Assembly (NCBI GenBank): GCA_963835135.1
Contig: CAWIEF010000003.1
Coordinates: forward strand, 372,001 to 436,000
Source of the DNA: JAVVHH01 sp963835135
Lineage (GTDB): Bacteria; Pseudomonadota; Alphaproteobacteria; Acetobacterales; Acetobacteraceae
DNA: 64,000 nucleotides
Reading direction: 5' to 3'
The notes under the pieces were generated by a model. The model searched no databases. It saw only the letters and a program-made list of their open reading frames with translations, and was not told the DNA's origin. Positions 26,052 through 35,003 of the stretch are shown in pieces; position 1 is the first letter of the stretch; each line of letters opens with the position of its first letter. The translations under genes and the position numbers were made by a program.

Positions 26052-27050
26052 CTACACCTGAGACTGCGACTGCGACTGAGATTGGCGCAGCGGGCGCCAA
26101 TCTCGGAAGAATGCCGTCCCAATCAGGCTCGCCAGCCTGTTGAGGTCACGCTGCAGCTTGTCCAGGAATTCGTGCAAGCCTCCCGCCGGTTGGATGAACC
26201 CGGAGCCCGACCTCAACGCTTCCCTCAACTCATCTACCTGCTCGAGCGGCCCGGCCGTGTCGCGCAGATTGTATCGCGCCCGCAATCGCTCGAGATGCCA
26301 CCCGATATCGCGCATGCACAGCGATGCGCTGCGCGCAAACGTCGTATCGGACAGCAAGAACGAAACCACGTCCCAGGGCTCGAACCCGGCCTGCGCCACC
26401 CGGCGAAACGCATGATACCCCGCCGCCGCCCGCAACACCGCATTCCACTGCGTCAGGTCCACCAACCGCCGCTCCTCGCCGGAGCCCTGCACCAGCAAAT
26501 GATACTTGATGTCCAGCAGCCGGGTAATCTGGTCCGTCCGTTCGAGAAGCCGCCCGATCATGTAGAAATGCCACCCCTGATCACGCGCGAACGTCCCCTC
26601 CGTGATCCCGGTATGCGCCTGGATCCCCTCCTTGATATGTCGGCAAAGCCTGGACAGCGCGTCGCCTTCGAGGTCGGACGCAGTCGTTGCCATCACAGAC
26701 CGATGGAACACGTTCAACTGCATCCACATCTCGGTGCTGATCAGCGGCCGCAACGTCCGCGCATTGGTCCGCGCGAACTCCAGCGACGCCGGCACCCCGT
26801 TTGGATTGTCATGCTCCAACAGATAGAAGCTCTTGACCGTCTGGGCATCGATCGGTCGCCCTTTCAGGTTCGGACCGTCCGCGTTGATCGACACCAGCGC
26901 CGACCACGACCCGGCCTCTCCCCCGGGTCCCTCGAACGTCTGCGTCACGTCGATCAGCCGAGCCAGGTTCTCCACCCGCTCGAGATACCGGGCCATCCAG
27001 AACAGCCCCTCCGCATCGCGCGTCAGCAGCAAATTGCTATGCAAGCTCAT
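26052..27050 (-). CDS. alpha-E domain protein (DUF403)
   Basis: 332 residues from ATG 27050, which overlaps the upstream ATP-grasp gene by 4 bp (ATGA). Starts MSLHSNLLLTRDAEGLFWMARYLERVENLARLIDV-like, the alpha-E signature with its conserved WxxRYxER pattern; it is all-helical with REGIQ-type Glu/Arg repeats (GITEGTFARDQGWHFYMIGRLLERTDQITRL). Known to be encoded with circularly permuted ATP-grasp proteins and often transglutaminase-like proteases, suggesting a peptide-ligase system. The C-terminus is a low-complexity (QS)n tail. The longer open frame up to 27428 is a shadow of the ATP-grasp gene. Confidence 0.88.
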   Translation of the reverse strand: MSLHSNLLLTRDAEGLFWMARYLERVENLARLIDVTQTFEGPGGEAGSWSALVSINADGPNLKGRPIDAQTVKSFYLLEHDNPNGVPASLEFARTNARTLRPLISTEMWMQLNVFHRSVMATTASDLEGDALSRLCRHIKEGIQAHTGITEGTFARDQGWHFYMIGRLLERTDQITRLLDIKYHLLVQGSGEERRLVDLTQWNAVLRAAAGYHAFRRVAQAGFEPWDVVSFLLSDTTFARSASLCMRDIGWHLERLRARYNLRDTAGPLEQVDELREALRSGSGFIQPAGGLHEFLDKLQRDLNRLASLIGTAFFRDWRPLRQSQSQSQSQV

Positions 27051-28495
27051 TCCGCGAGAACCCACGTGTCCTTCGATCCGCCGCCCTGAGAGGAGTTGAC
27101 GATCAAGCTGCCCTCCTTCAGCGCCACGCGCGACAGGCCGCCTGGCAGCACCCAGGTCGAGCGCCCCGTCACGGCGAACGGCCGCAGATCGAGATGACGC
27201 GGCCGCAGCCCATGATCGGTCAGCGTCGGCGCGACCGAGAGGCCGATCATCGGCTGGCTGATCCAGTTTGCCGGGTCCGCCACCAGCGCCGCCCGCGCCG
27301 CATCCAGCTCCGCCCGGCTGGCCCGCGGGCCAACCGTGATCCCATACCCCCCGCTCTCTCCCACCGGTTTGACCACCAGTTCGTGCAGATGCGCCAGGGT
27401 GTAGTCGAGGCCCTCTTTCTCCCCGCAAATATTGGTCTGCACATTCGGCAGTACGGCGTCTTCACCCAAATAATAGCGAATAATCCGCGGCATGTACGCG
27501 TAGATCGCCTTGTCGTCCGCGACCCCCGTCCCGACCGCGTTCGCCAGGCTGACGGTCCCTTTACGCCACGCCCCGATCAGCCCGCGTACCCCGAGCGCGC
27601 TGTCCGGACGGAACACCGCCGGATCGAGGAAGTCGTCGCTGATGCGCCGATAGATGGTGTGCACCGGCCGCAGCCCGGAGGTGGTCCTCATCCAGACCCG
27701 ATCGTCCTCTACCACCAGGTCCGCCCCCTCGACCAAAGGCACCCCCATTTCGCGCGCCAGGAACACATGCTCGAAATAGGCGGAGTTGTAGATGCCCGGC
27801 GACAACAGCACGACCTGCGGGTCCTCGACCCCCTCAGGCGCGATCTCGTCCATCGCAGTTCGCAACCGACGGCCGTAATCATCGACCGGGCGCAGTTTGA
27901 TGCCGCTGATCAGATCCGGGAAGTTGCGCAGCATCAGGTGCCGGTTCTCGATGACATAGGACACACCGGACGGAGTCCGCGCGTTGTCTTCCAACACGCA
28001 AAACATCCCGTGCTCGTCGCGGACGATGTCGATGCCGCAAATGTGGACGTAAGTGCCGAATCGGACCGGAAATCCCTCCATCTCCGGCCGGTAGTTCGCG
28101 TTCTGAAAGATGAGCGAGCCCGGCACGACGCCATCGGCCACGATCTTCCGGCCGTTGTAGATGTCGGCCAAGAACATGTTGAGCGCCTGCACCCGTTGCC
28201 GGACACCGCGTTCCAGCATCTCCCACTCCTGGCCTGGGATGATCCGCGGGACGCAGTCGAATGGCAGGATACGGTCGATCGCCGTTGCTTCAGTGTAGAC
28301 GGTAAAGGTGATCCCGAGCGCCATGAGGTCGCTTTCCGCCGTGGCGGCGCGAGCACGCAGTTGGTCGAGCCCGATTTCCGCGATCTGCTTGCGCACATGA
28401 TCCCCGGCCGGGCCGGCGGCTCCTGGCCCGGTGAGCTCACAATAGAATGGACCCGGATCGTAGGTCCCAAACGGGTCAAAACGCGCCATTCTCAT
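27047..28495 (-). CDS. circularly permuted ATP-grasp protein (DUF404/407 type)
   Basis: 482 residues from ATG 28495 (MRMARFDPFG); the open frame reaches 28573 without family support. Recognisable stretches are VPRIIPGQEWEMLERGVRQR, NMFLADIYNGRKI, EDNARTPSGVSYVIENR, VHTIYRRISDDFLDP and VVKPVGESGGYGI, the last forming the ATP-binding loop, displaced as expected for the permuted fold. It ends NSSQGGGSKDTWVL. With the overlapping alpha-E gene it forms a conserved but poorly understood two-gene unit, presumed to ligate amino acids or peptides. Confidence 0.9.
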   Translation of the reverse strand: MRMARFDPFGTYDPGPFYCELTGPGAAGPAGDHVRKQIAEIGLDQLRARAATAESDLMALGITFTVYTEATAIDRILPFDCVPRIIPGQEWEMLERGVRQRVQALNMFLADIYNGRKIVADGVVPGSLIFQNANYRPEMEGFPVRFGTYVHICGIDIVRDEHGMFCVLEDNARTPSGVSYVIENRHLMLRNFPDLISGIKLRPVDDYGRRLRTAMDEIAPEGVEDPQVVLLSPGIYNSAYFEHVFLAREMGVPLVEGADLVVEDDRVWMRTTSGLRPVHTIYRRISDDFLDPAVFRPDSALGVRGLIGAWRKGTVSLANAVGTGVADDKAIYAYMPRIIRYYLGEDAVLPNVQTNICGEKEGLDYTLAHLHELVVKPVGESGGYGITVGPRASRAELDAARAALVADPANWISQPMIGLSVAPTLTDHGLRPRHLDLRPFAVTGRSTWVLPGGLSRVALKEGSLIVNSSQGGGSKDTWVLAE

Positions 28496-28672
28496 TGTCC
28501 AGACATGATAACGAGGTTGCGTCGCAGCATGGACGGTGCGGTGCGCAGATGAAAGAGGCCGAGCCACGCCCATCGCATCGACGCCGCCGTTGGCCTCGCC
28601 ATTTCAGTTGCATTTCCACGCGCTAGACGGTTTACCTCAGCCGAAGGATGACCGCCCAAGGAGGAGAACACG

Positions 28673-29173
28673 ATGCGTATGATTATTTCCGGCCTGGTTG
28701 TTGCCGGCTTGCTCACCAGCCAAACGGCCGGGGCTGTTTGCGTCTCGCCGAACGACCGTGAGGCCCTGGACGTCGCTGGTCTGAAGACACAACTGATGGT
28801 TCAGACCCTCACCTGCAAGAACGACGCTGAGTACAATCAGTTCATCAACAAGTTCAAGCCCGAGTTGACGAGCGACGAACGCATGGCTAATACTTACTTT
28901 TCTCGAATGTATGGCCGCACGAGCCAAAAGCGGCACGACGAATACATGACGCTTCTCGCCAACTCAAAGGCGGATGCCAGTCAAAAGGACGGCAACCGGT
29001 TTTGTTCGCACAACGAGGAGATCTTCAAGGAAGTCCTCGCCCTCAAGGACGGCAATGAGTTGAAGGAATACGCAGCCGGGCGTGCCGTCGGTCAGCCGGT
29101 CGCGTTCCAGACCTGTGACGCCGGCCCGGACCGCCCCACCCGGTCTGCGACGCCGACCCGGCGCAAGAAGTAG
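28673..29173 (+). CDS. small secreted protein of unknown function
   Basis: 166 residues, preceded by a strong AAGGAGGAG ribosome-binding site. Signal peptide MRMIISGLVVAGLLTSQTAGA, then a charged, mostly helical mature protein with four cysteines at 23, 48, 111 and 148, which could form two disulfides in the periplasm. The C-terminal 20 residues are basic and Pro/Thr-rich. No family recognised. It is less GC-biased than its neighbours. Convergent with the OmpA gene downstream. Confidence 0.75.
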   Translation: MRMIISGLVVAGLLTSQTAGAVCVSPNDREALDVAGLKTQLMVQTLTCKNDAEYNQFINKFKPELTSDERMANTYFSRMYGRTSQKRHDEYMTLLANSKADASQKDGNRFCSHNEEIFKEVLALKDGNELKEYAAGRAVGQPVAFQTCDAGPDRPTRSATPTRRKK

Positions 29174-29180
29174 TCCAAGC

Positions 29181-29206
29181 GGGGCTCGCACCGAGGCGCG
29201 AGCCCC
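29181..29206. terminator. Terminator hairpin
   Basis: GGGGCTCGC, 8-nt loop, GCGAGCCCC between the convergent stops of the small secreted protein gene and the first OmpA gene. No T-tract on either side. Confidence 0.5.
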
Positions 29207-29213
29207 ACCTGCG

Positions 29214-30287
29214 TCATCGAAGCAGGATTTCGACCCGGCGATTCTGGGGCTCCCGCACCCCATCCGCCGTCGGCACGAGTAGCCGGGTCTGGCCGAAGCC
29301 CTGGATCGAGATCGCTGCCCGCGGAACGCCGTCGCGAACCAACTCGTTCGCCACAGTCTGCGCCCGCCGCACGGATAAGCCCTGGTTGTAGCGGGCGGTG
29401 CCCGACGTATCCGTGTAGCCGTTCACCTCGATCCGCGTGACTTGCGTCCGGGTCGTCGCTTGCGCGGCCTCGCTCACCACCTGCCGCGCCCGCGGCGTCA
29501 GATCCGAACGGTCCCAATCGAAAAAGACGAGGTACGTCCGCGCCGCTTCGGCCGCCGGAACCGGCGCGACCGCCGGCGCCTGCACCGGTGGCGGCACCAC
29601 ATTGAAGGCGTAGTGCAAACCAAGCATCAGGGCGTGGTTGTAGTCGCCGCGTGTCTTGTATTGCCCCAGCGCCGCGACGTTGTTCACCCGCGTGGCATAG
29701 GTATGATCGCCGGTCACCGCGTAGTAGCGGTATTCCGCGACGAGCGACAAACCAACCACCGGCGGAATGGGAAACGACAGCCCGGCGATGGCCTGATACG
29801 CAAACCCATTGTCATTGCCGCTGACACTCCCGGTGTAGGGTGGCAGCACGAACCCGGTCCGCTGACTGATCCGAGCGTATCCAGCACCGCCGCCGATATA
29901 AGGATAGACATAGGGGCTGCCGACATCGAGGTCGAACAGCACGTTCGCCATCGCGCCATACTTCTCCTCGTGCCCGCTGGTGGCGAAGCCTGGGCCACCA
30001 TGGCCATAGTCGTTGCGCCGATAGTTGCCTTCAGCCTCGATCCGCAGACCGTTCCCGAAGCCGTAGCCGACGCTTCCGATCCCGAGATACCCGGTGTCGA
30101 AGCCGCTCGAGCCGTATCGCGGTCCCGGCGACCCGGGTATGGCGACGCGAACCTGTTCGCGCTGCATGAAATTGGCCCCGCCGACCGCGCCGATGTAGAG
30201 CCCGGTCACCGGTTGTGCCGACGCGGTATAGCCACCAGCAATCGCACCCGTCAGAAACGTTGCGGCGAACAATGTTTTACGAGACAT
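29214..30287 (-). CDS. OmpA-family outer-membrane beta-barrel protein (paralog 1)
   Basis: 357 residues from ATG 30287 (MSRKTLFAATFLTGAIAGGY), which gives a good signal peptide ending near TASAQ. The N-terminal half is an 8-stranded beta-barrel (LYIGAVGGANFMQ, GYGFGNGLRIEAEGNYR, VYPYIGGGAGYARIS); a Pro/Ala linker leads to the peptidoglycan-binding OmpA domain (FFDWDRSDLTPRARQVV, VNGYTDTSGTARYNQGLS, RRAQTVANEL, PQNRRVEILLR). It is a close paralog of the next gene upstream, nearly identical in the last ~110 residues. Confidence 0.9.
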   Translation of the reverse strand: MSRKTLFAATFLTGAIAGGYTASAQPVTGLYIGAVGGANFMQREQVRVAIPGSPGPRYGSSGFDTGYLGIGSVGYGFGNGLRIEAEGNYRRNDYGHGGPGFATSGHEEKYGAMANVLFDLDVGSPYVYPYIGGGAGYARISQRTGFVLPPYTGSVSGNDNGFAYQAIAGLSFPIPPVVGLSLVAEYRYYAVTGDHTYATRVNNVAALGQYKTRGDYNHALMLGLHYAFNVVPPPVQAPAVAPVPAAEAARTYLVFFDWDRSDLTPRARQVVSEAAQATTRTQVTRIEVNGYTDTSGTARYNQGLSVRRAQTVANELVRDGVPRAAISIQGFGQTRLLVPTADGVREPQNRRVEILLR

Positions 30288-30340
30288 CGAGATCCCTTCC
30301 GAGCGGCCCATATCGACGCTCTCTGCACAAACCGTCAGCC

Positions 30341-30374
30341 AAAGAAAAAGGCTGGCCCATCGCTGGACCAGCCT
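30341..30374 (-). terminator. Rho-independent terminator after OmpA paralog 2
   Basis: Read on the minus strand: AGGCTGG, 12-nt loop, CCAGCCT, then TTTTTCTTT. A stem with a true T-tract, about 57 bp beyond the stop of the upstream ompA paralog and before the downstream one, so the two paralogs are probably transcribed separately. Confidence 0.8.
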
Positions 30375-30430
30375 GTTCTATCAGGCGCGACCGGCCAGCC
30401 CAAGGCGGCTGACCGATCGAGGCCCATCGA

Positions 30431-31615
30431 CTACTGAAGGATGATTTCGACGCGGCGGTTCTGCGGCTCGCGCACACCGTTCGCCGTCGGAACCAGCAGA
30501 CGCGTCTCGCCGAAGCCCTGGATCGAGATCGCGCTGCGCGGCACGCCGTCACGCACGAGCTCGTTCGCAACGCTCTGAGCCCGGCGAACCGAGAGGCCCT
30601 GGTTGTAACGCGGCGTTCCCGACGTGTCGGTGTAGCCGTTGACCTGGATCCGCGTCACCTGAACGCGGGTGGTCGCTTGAGCCGCCTCGGCAACGACCTG
30701 GCGGGCGCGCGGGGTCAGGTCCGCCTTGTCCCAGTCGAAGAACACGAGGTAGGTCCGAGCCGGAGCCGGAGCCGGCGAGGAGATCACCGGGGCTGCGGGC
30801 GGCGGCGGCGGCGCCGCGTTGAAGGCGTAGCGGACGCCGAGCATGACGGTGTGGGTGTAGTCATCGTCGAACCGCAGGTTGGCACGGGTCGCCACGCCCG
30901 GAGCCGGGCGGTTCGCCGCAAACTGATAGTTGTAGGTCCGGTCGCCGGCCAAGCCGATGAACCGGTATTCCGCGGTCAGAGACAGGCCAGGGATGGTCTG
31001 GATCGGGAACGACACACCGACGATGCCCTGATAAGCGAAGGCACCCTGCCCGTCGTTCGAACGGAACTGATACTGGCCGAACGGCACGTTCACGCCAGCG
31101 GTCGCCGGGACGAACCCGAGGATACGAGCGTTCTTGTGCTGCGCCCAGGAGTAGCCCGCACCGATACCGACATACGGGATGACCGGGAAGGAGCCCATGC
31201 CGAACACCGCAGGGTCGATGTCGTAAAGGGCGTTGACGAAGCCGCTATACTTGTATTCGTCGCCGCCGAAGCTCGCCGTACCCACCGCAGCGTTGCCGCC
31301 GATCTTCTTGAAGCGGTTCTGGTTGAAGGCGCCCTCGAGTTCGACGCGCAGCCCGTTGCCGAGGCCGTAACCCACGCTGACTTCACCGGCGAAACCGGCA
31401 CCCATCTGAACCGAGCGGCGACCCGTCAGATTGGTCCCAGCAGTCGGGACGACGCCACCAGTCTGCGGAAACGTCGTCCGGGTGATGGTCTGGTTCTGCA
31501 TGAAGTCGGCGCCGGCGCCGGCCCCGATGTATAGGCCGCTGATGGCTTGGGCCTGGGCCGCGACCGGGGCCGCTGCCAGGACCGTGGCGGCAAGTAGCGC
31601 GCTACGGAGCTTCAT
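30431..31615 (-). CDS. OmpA-family outer-membrane beta-barrel protein (paralog 2)
   Basis: 394 residues. ATG 31615 is preceded by GAGGAGAG on the minus strand; the signal peptide is MKLRSALLAATVLAAAPVAAQAQ. Same plan as the downstream paralog: barrel (LYIGAGAGADFMQNQ, VGYGLGNGLRVELEGAFN, VIPYVGIGAGYSWAQ), linker of Pro/Ala, and OmpA domain (FFDWDKADLTPRARQVV, GYTDTSGTPRYNQGLS, PQNRRVEIILQ). The barrel is about 35 residues longer than in paralog 1. Likely an abundant structural outer-membrane protein. A 230-bp upstream gap holds its promoter, which I could not place reliably. Confidence 0.92.
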   Translation of the reverse strand: MKLRSALLAATVLAAAPVAAQAQAISGLYIGAGAGADFMQNQTITRTTFPQTGGVVPTAGTNLTGRRSVQMGAGFAGEVSVGYGLGNGLRVELEGAFNQNRFKKIGGNAAVGTASFGGDEYKYSGFVNALYDIDPAVFGMGSFPVIPYVGIGAGYSWAQHKNARILGFVPATAGVNVPFGQYQFRSNDGQGAFAYQGIVGVSFPIQTIPGLSLTAEYRFIGLAGDRTYNYQFAANRPAPGVATRANLRFDDDYTHTVMLGVRYAFNAAPPPPPAAPVISSPAPAPARTYLVFFDWDKADLTPRARQVVAEAAQATTRVQVTRIQVNGYTDTSGTPRYNQGLSVRRAQSVANELVRDGVPRSAISIQGFGETRLLVPTANGVREPQNRRVEIILQ

Positions 31616-31845
31616 AACTTTCTCTCCTCAATGTCAGTTCTGCGGTTCAACGCAGCCGGGGGCTCGGTCGCTCGGGACTCGCTCCCCCGCCTCTCGGTGA
31701 AGGGACCATACCACCATCTTCCGCAAGCGCGAGAGAGCTTAGGCAGTTTAGAAGCACGTGTGGCGCATCAGCAACAAACATAAGAGCAGATTTGACACAC
31801 ACAGCCCCGTGAACTCCATGTCAGCAGCGTAATCCCGTCACGTTG

Positions 31846-32178
31846 TCACACCAACTTTGCCTCGAAAGGCGGCAGGAGGTCTGGCGCAGTGAACTCAACA
31901 ACCCAGAGATCAGGGTCGCGTTGCACCTGTCGCGCGATATACGCCTCAGCTGTGGCTTCATCGACACCATCGGGCCCAGTCGCCCGCATCCAGGCACTCT
32001 CCCCCGCCGCGCGGACCTGCGACAACACGCTGACTTCGTTACGATGTCGTAGCACGAGCAAGATGCCGCCCGCGTCCGGATCGCCCCGTCGAACGATCAC
32101 CCCGGGCCGTCCATCGCGATCTCCCATGCGCAGCGCCATCTGCACCCAGAGCCCAACTTTGATCCGTGGCTCTTCCAT
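31846..32178 (-). CDS. DUF1491 family protein
   Basis: 110 residues from ATG 32178 (MEEPRIKVGLWVQMALR). Family features: GLWVQ near the start, GVIVRRGDPDAGGILLVL in the middle, and EATAEAYIARQVQRDPDLWVVE near the end. DUF1491 proteins are small, conserved in alphaproteobacteria, and of unknown function. Divergent from the ABC importer genes with a 90-bp gap. Confidence 0.85.
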   Translation of the reverse strand: MEEPRIKVGLWVQMALRMGDRDGRPGVIVRRGDPDAGGILLVLRHRNEVSVLSQVRAAGESAWMRATGPDGVDEATAEAYIARQVQRDPDLWVVEFTAPDLLPPFEAKLV

Positions 32179-32268
32179 CAGGACCACCACGCCCCAGGAC
32201 ACCGCACCATGGCGCCGGACGGTAAACCTGTGCAGGATCGTTCAATCATCGTGCGAGAGGACCCTCCG

Positions 32269-33252
32269 ATGCTGCGCCTGTTTGCCATGCTGCTCCTGTT
32301 CGCCGGACCGGCAATGGCCGCCGACAAGGTTGCGTTCGGATTGGATTGGAAGGCCGAAGCCGAATACGGCGGCTACTATCAAGCGGTGGCGACCGGCATC
32401 TATGCCAAGCATGGCCTCGATGTCAGCATCCGCCAAGGCGGGCCCCAGGTAAACCAGACCCAGCTCCTGCTGGCCGGACGTCTCGATTTCGTCCTGTCCT
32501 CCAACAGCTTCCTGGCCCTAAACTTCGTCCAGGAGAACCTGCCTTTCCGCGCCGTCGCCGCCATCTTCCAGAAGGACCCGTCGATTCTGCTCGCCCACCC
32601 GGGCCAGGGCAATGACAGCTTCGAGGCCCTGCGCGGCAAGCCGATCATGATCGGGGCCGACAGCCGCGCCGGCTGGTGGCACTTCCTGCAAGCTCGCTTC
32701 GGCTACACCGACGCCCAGATCCGGCCGTATACCTTCAATCTCGCCCCGTTCCTCGCCGACACAACCGCGGTCCAGCAGGGCTATCTTGGTTCCGAGCCGT
32801 TCGCCATCGAGCAGCAAGCCGGCTTCAAGCCCGTCATCCTCCTGCTCGCCGACGCCGGGTTCAGCGGCTATGGCAGCCTCATCAGCACGAGCGACAAGCT
32901 CCTCGCCGCCAACCCCGACCTCGTGCAACGCTTTCTCGATGCCACCATCGAGGGCTGGTACTCTTATCTCTACGCCGACCCGGCGCCTGCGAATGCCCTG
33001 ATCAAATCCGACAATCCAGAGATGACCGACGCCCTGCTCGAGTTCGGTCGCCGCATGCTGAAGGAACGCGGCATCGTCAACTCCGGCGACGCGGCCACGC
33101 TAGGCATCGGCGCCATGACCGAGGCACGCTGGACCGAGTTCTTCAAATCGATGGTCGAACAAGGTCTCTACAGGCCCGATCTGGACGTCTCCAAGGCGGC
33201 CACGCTCCGCTTCGTCGACAAAGGCGTCGGGCTGTCGATGCGTCCAAAATAG
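32269..33252 (+). CDS. ABC transporter substrate-binding protein, NMT1/THI5-like
   Basis: 327 residues from ATG 32269, with signal peptide MLRLFAMLLLFAGPAMAA; the open frame from 32209 is not needed. NMT1/THI5-like features: FGLDWKAEAEYGGYYQAVATGIYAKHGLDV, QTQLLLAGRLDFVLSSNS and a periplasmic type-II binding fold. Relatives bind pyrimidine precursors of thiamine, sulfonates or similar small anions; the ligand is unknown. First gene of a three-gene importer: the ATPase starts immediately after its stop and the permease overlaps that. Confidence 0.85.
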   Translation: MLRLFAMLLLFAGPAMAADKVAFGLDWKAEAEYGGYYQAVATGIYAKHGLDVSIRQGGPQVNQTQLLLAGRLDFVLSSNSFLALNFVQENLPFRAVAAIFQKDPSILLAHPGQGNDSFEALRGKPIMIGADSRAGWWHFLQARFGYTDAQIRPYTFNLAPFLADTTAVQQGYLGSEPFAIEQQAGFKPVILLLADAGFSGYGSLISTSDKLLAANPDLVQRFLDATIEGWYSYLYADPAPANALIKSDNPEMTDALLEFGRRMLKERGIVNSGDAATLGIGAMTEARWTEFFKSMVEQGLYRPDLDVSKAATLRFVDKGVGLSMRPK

Positions 33253-33973
33253 GTGCTGCGCGTCGACCGGGTGGGCCGGCGCTTCGGCAACGGAACGGTC
33301 GCACTCGACAGACGTGTCCCTCGAGCTCGGACGCCAGGATTTCGTCGCCCTGCTCGGTCCGTCCGGTTGCGGCAAATCGACTCTCCTTCGTCTGATTGCC
33401 GCCCTCGACCGGCCAGATCAGGGCCAGATCGTGTGGGATGGGGCGCCTCCGCCGCTCGGCTTCGTGTTCCAGGAGCCAAACCTGCTGCCGTGGGCCTCCG
33501 CCCTGGACAACGTCCGCCTGCCGCTTCGGCTGCAAGGCGACGACGGGCGTGACCCGGCGCGCGCCGCGCTTGCCCGCGTCGGTCTCGCCGGCTTCGAGGC
33601 AGCCCGGCCTCGCCAACTCTCCGGCGGCATGCGCATGCGGGTCTCGCTCGCCCGCGCGCTCATCACCGCACCGCGTCTGCTCCTGCTCGACGAGCCGTTT
33701 GCGGCGCTCGATGAATTCACCCGCCACGGATTGCAAGACGACCTCCGCCATCTCTGGCGCGGCGATCGCAGCAGCATCATCTTCGTCACCCATTCGATCT
33801 ACGAGGCCGCCTACCTCGCCCGCCGCATCATCGTCATGTCACCCCGGCCCGGACGCATCGCCGCCGAGATCGTCTCGACGCTTGGCGACGAGGAAGACCG
33901 GCGTCTGGCCCCGGCCTACGCCGAGCTGGTCGCGGAGATCACCCGGGCCTTGCGCGTGGCCCATGCGGCTTGA
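33253..33973 (+). CDS. ABC transporter ATP-binding protein, with apparent +1 frameshift near its N-terminus
   Basis: GTG 33253 directly after the binding-protein stop opens MLRVDRVGRRFGNGTVALD, the usual first strands of an ABC ATPase. About base 33310 the frame must shift by one (CTCGACAGACGTG; one extra A) to continue DVSLELGRQDFVALLGPSGCGKST. The rest is intact: Walker A GPSGCGKST, Q-loop FVFQEPNLLPW, signature LSGGMRMR, Walker B LLLLDEPFAALD, H-loop VTHS. Without the correction only the form from GTG 33314 is possible, lacking the first ~20 residues including the adenine-stacking region. Partner of the adjacent importer genes. Confidence 0.82.
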
Positions 33974-34715
33974 CCGAGTGACGCCGGCGCTGTTCGCCAT
34001 CCTCGCGCTGGCACTCTGGGAGGGTGCCGTTCGCGGCTTCGGCGTCCCAACCTACATCGTGCCCGGCCCCGTCGCGATCGTCCAAGCCTTCGTCGCCGCG
34101 CCCGATCTGCTGCTCAACTCGCTCGCCTCGACGCTGCTGGTCACGGCCGCCGCGCTCGTGGCCAGCTGCCTCCTCGGCGTCGGCATGGCCGCCCTGATCG
34201 CGACCAGCCGGTGGGCGCGGGCGGCGATCCTGCCCTGGGCGGTGGTCCTGCAAGTCACGCCGATCGTCGCGATCGCGCCCCTGATCATCGTGTGGGTCGG
34301 CGACCCCCTCGCCTCGCTGATCGTTTGCGCGACCATCGTGGCCTTCTTCCCCGTGTTCTCGAACACGCTCACCGGTTTGGGCGCGGCACCGCCGGATCTG
34401 CTCGATCTGTTCCGGCTCTATCGCGCCGGACCTTGGCGGTCGCTGACGCTGCTCCGGCTCCCGGCGGCGCTGCCCTACTTCCTGGCCGGTTTGCGCGTAT
34501 CGGGCGGGCTGGCGCTGGTCGGCGCAGTCGTGGCCGAGTTCGTGGCCGGGTCGGGCGGGGTGGCGTCGGGGCTCGCCTATCGCATCCTCGAGGCGGGCTA
34601 TCGGCTGCAGATCCCGCGCATGTTCGCAGCGCTCGTCCTGCTGTCGGTGGCAGGGCTGGCCATCAATGCCGGCTTGGGCGCGCTGGAGGCCTGGGCGTTG
34701 CGGCGGCACTCTTGA
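33963..34715 (+). CDS. ABC transporter permease (BPD_transp_1, SsuC/TauC-like)
   Basis: 250 residues from ATG 33963, overlapping the ATPase gene by 11 bp. About six membrane helices; the cytoplasmic EAA-like coupling loop is LTGLGAAPPDLLDLFRLYRAGPWRSLTLLRLPAALPYFLAG-like, beginning near residue 137. N-terminal LALALWEGAVRGFGVPTYIVPGP is typical of the sulfonate/nitrate/pyrimidine-precursor permeases that pair with NMT1-type binding proteins. Completes the importer. Confidence 0.87.
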   Translation: MRLDRVTPALFAILALALWEGAVRGFGVPTYIVPGPVAIVQAFVAAPDLLLNSLASTLLVTAAALVASCLLGVGMAALIATSRWARAAILPWAVVLQVTPIVAIAPLIIVWVGDPLASLIVCATIVAFFPVFSNTLTGLGAAPPDLLDLFRLYRAGPWRSLTLLRLPAALPYFLAGLRVSGGLALVGAVVAEFVAGSGGVASGLAYRILEAGYRLQIPRMFAALVLLSVAGLAINAGLGALEAWALRRHS

Positions 34716-34764
34716 TGCGCAGCGTATGCGCTGTCAGAGAGTGTGGCTTGGACGAGGGGGACCG

Positions 34765-34968
34765 ATGGCGGATACGAAGCGGATGACCGAGGCCCAGCGT
34801 GCCTACGAGCAGAAGCGTGCGGCCAAGGCGGGCAAATCGCTTGACAGCTGGCTCGATCAGAAGCGCAAGCAGCAGGATGCCGCCGCCAAGCAAGCCGCAC
34901 CGTCCGCGCCGCCGAAGAAACCCGGCCTGATCCGCCGCCTGCTCGACCGGGCCCACAAGCCGCTCTGA
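34765..34968 (+). CDS. small basic cytoplasmic protein, function unknown
   Basis: 67 residues from ATG 34765, preceded by GAGGGGG. Sequence is Lys/Arg/Ala/Gln-rich and helical (MTEAQRAYEQKRAAKAG, then SWLDQKRKQQDAAAKQA) ending LIRRLLDRAHKPL. No signal peptide or cysteine. No family assigned. Confidence 0.65.
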   Translation: MADTKRMTEAQRAYEQKRAAKAGKSLDSWLDQKRKQQDAAAKQAAPSAPPKKPGLIRRLLDRAHKPL

Positions 34969-35003
34969 TCACAAGCAACCGCGAGGCCCCGCCACCCACG
35001 GTT

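Noticed and set aside
31792..31797. TTGACA on the plus strand as a -35 box
   Set aside because: No -10 at the right distance and no plus-strand gene downstream; the next genes are on the minus strand.
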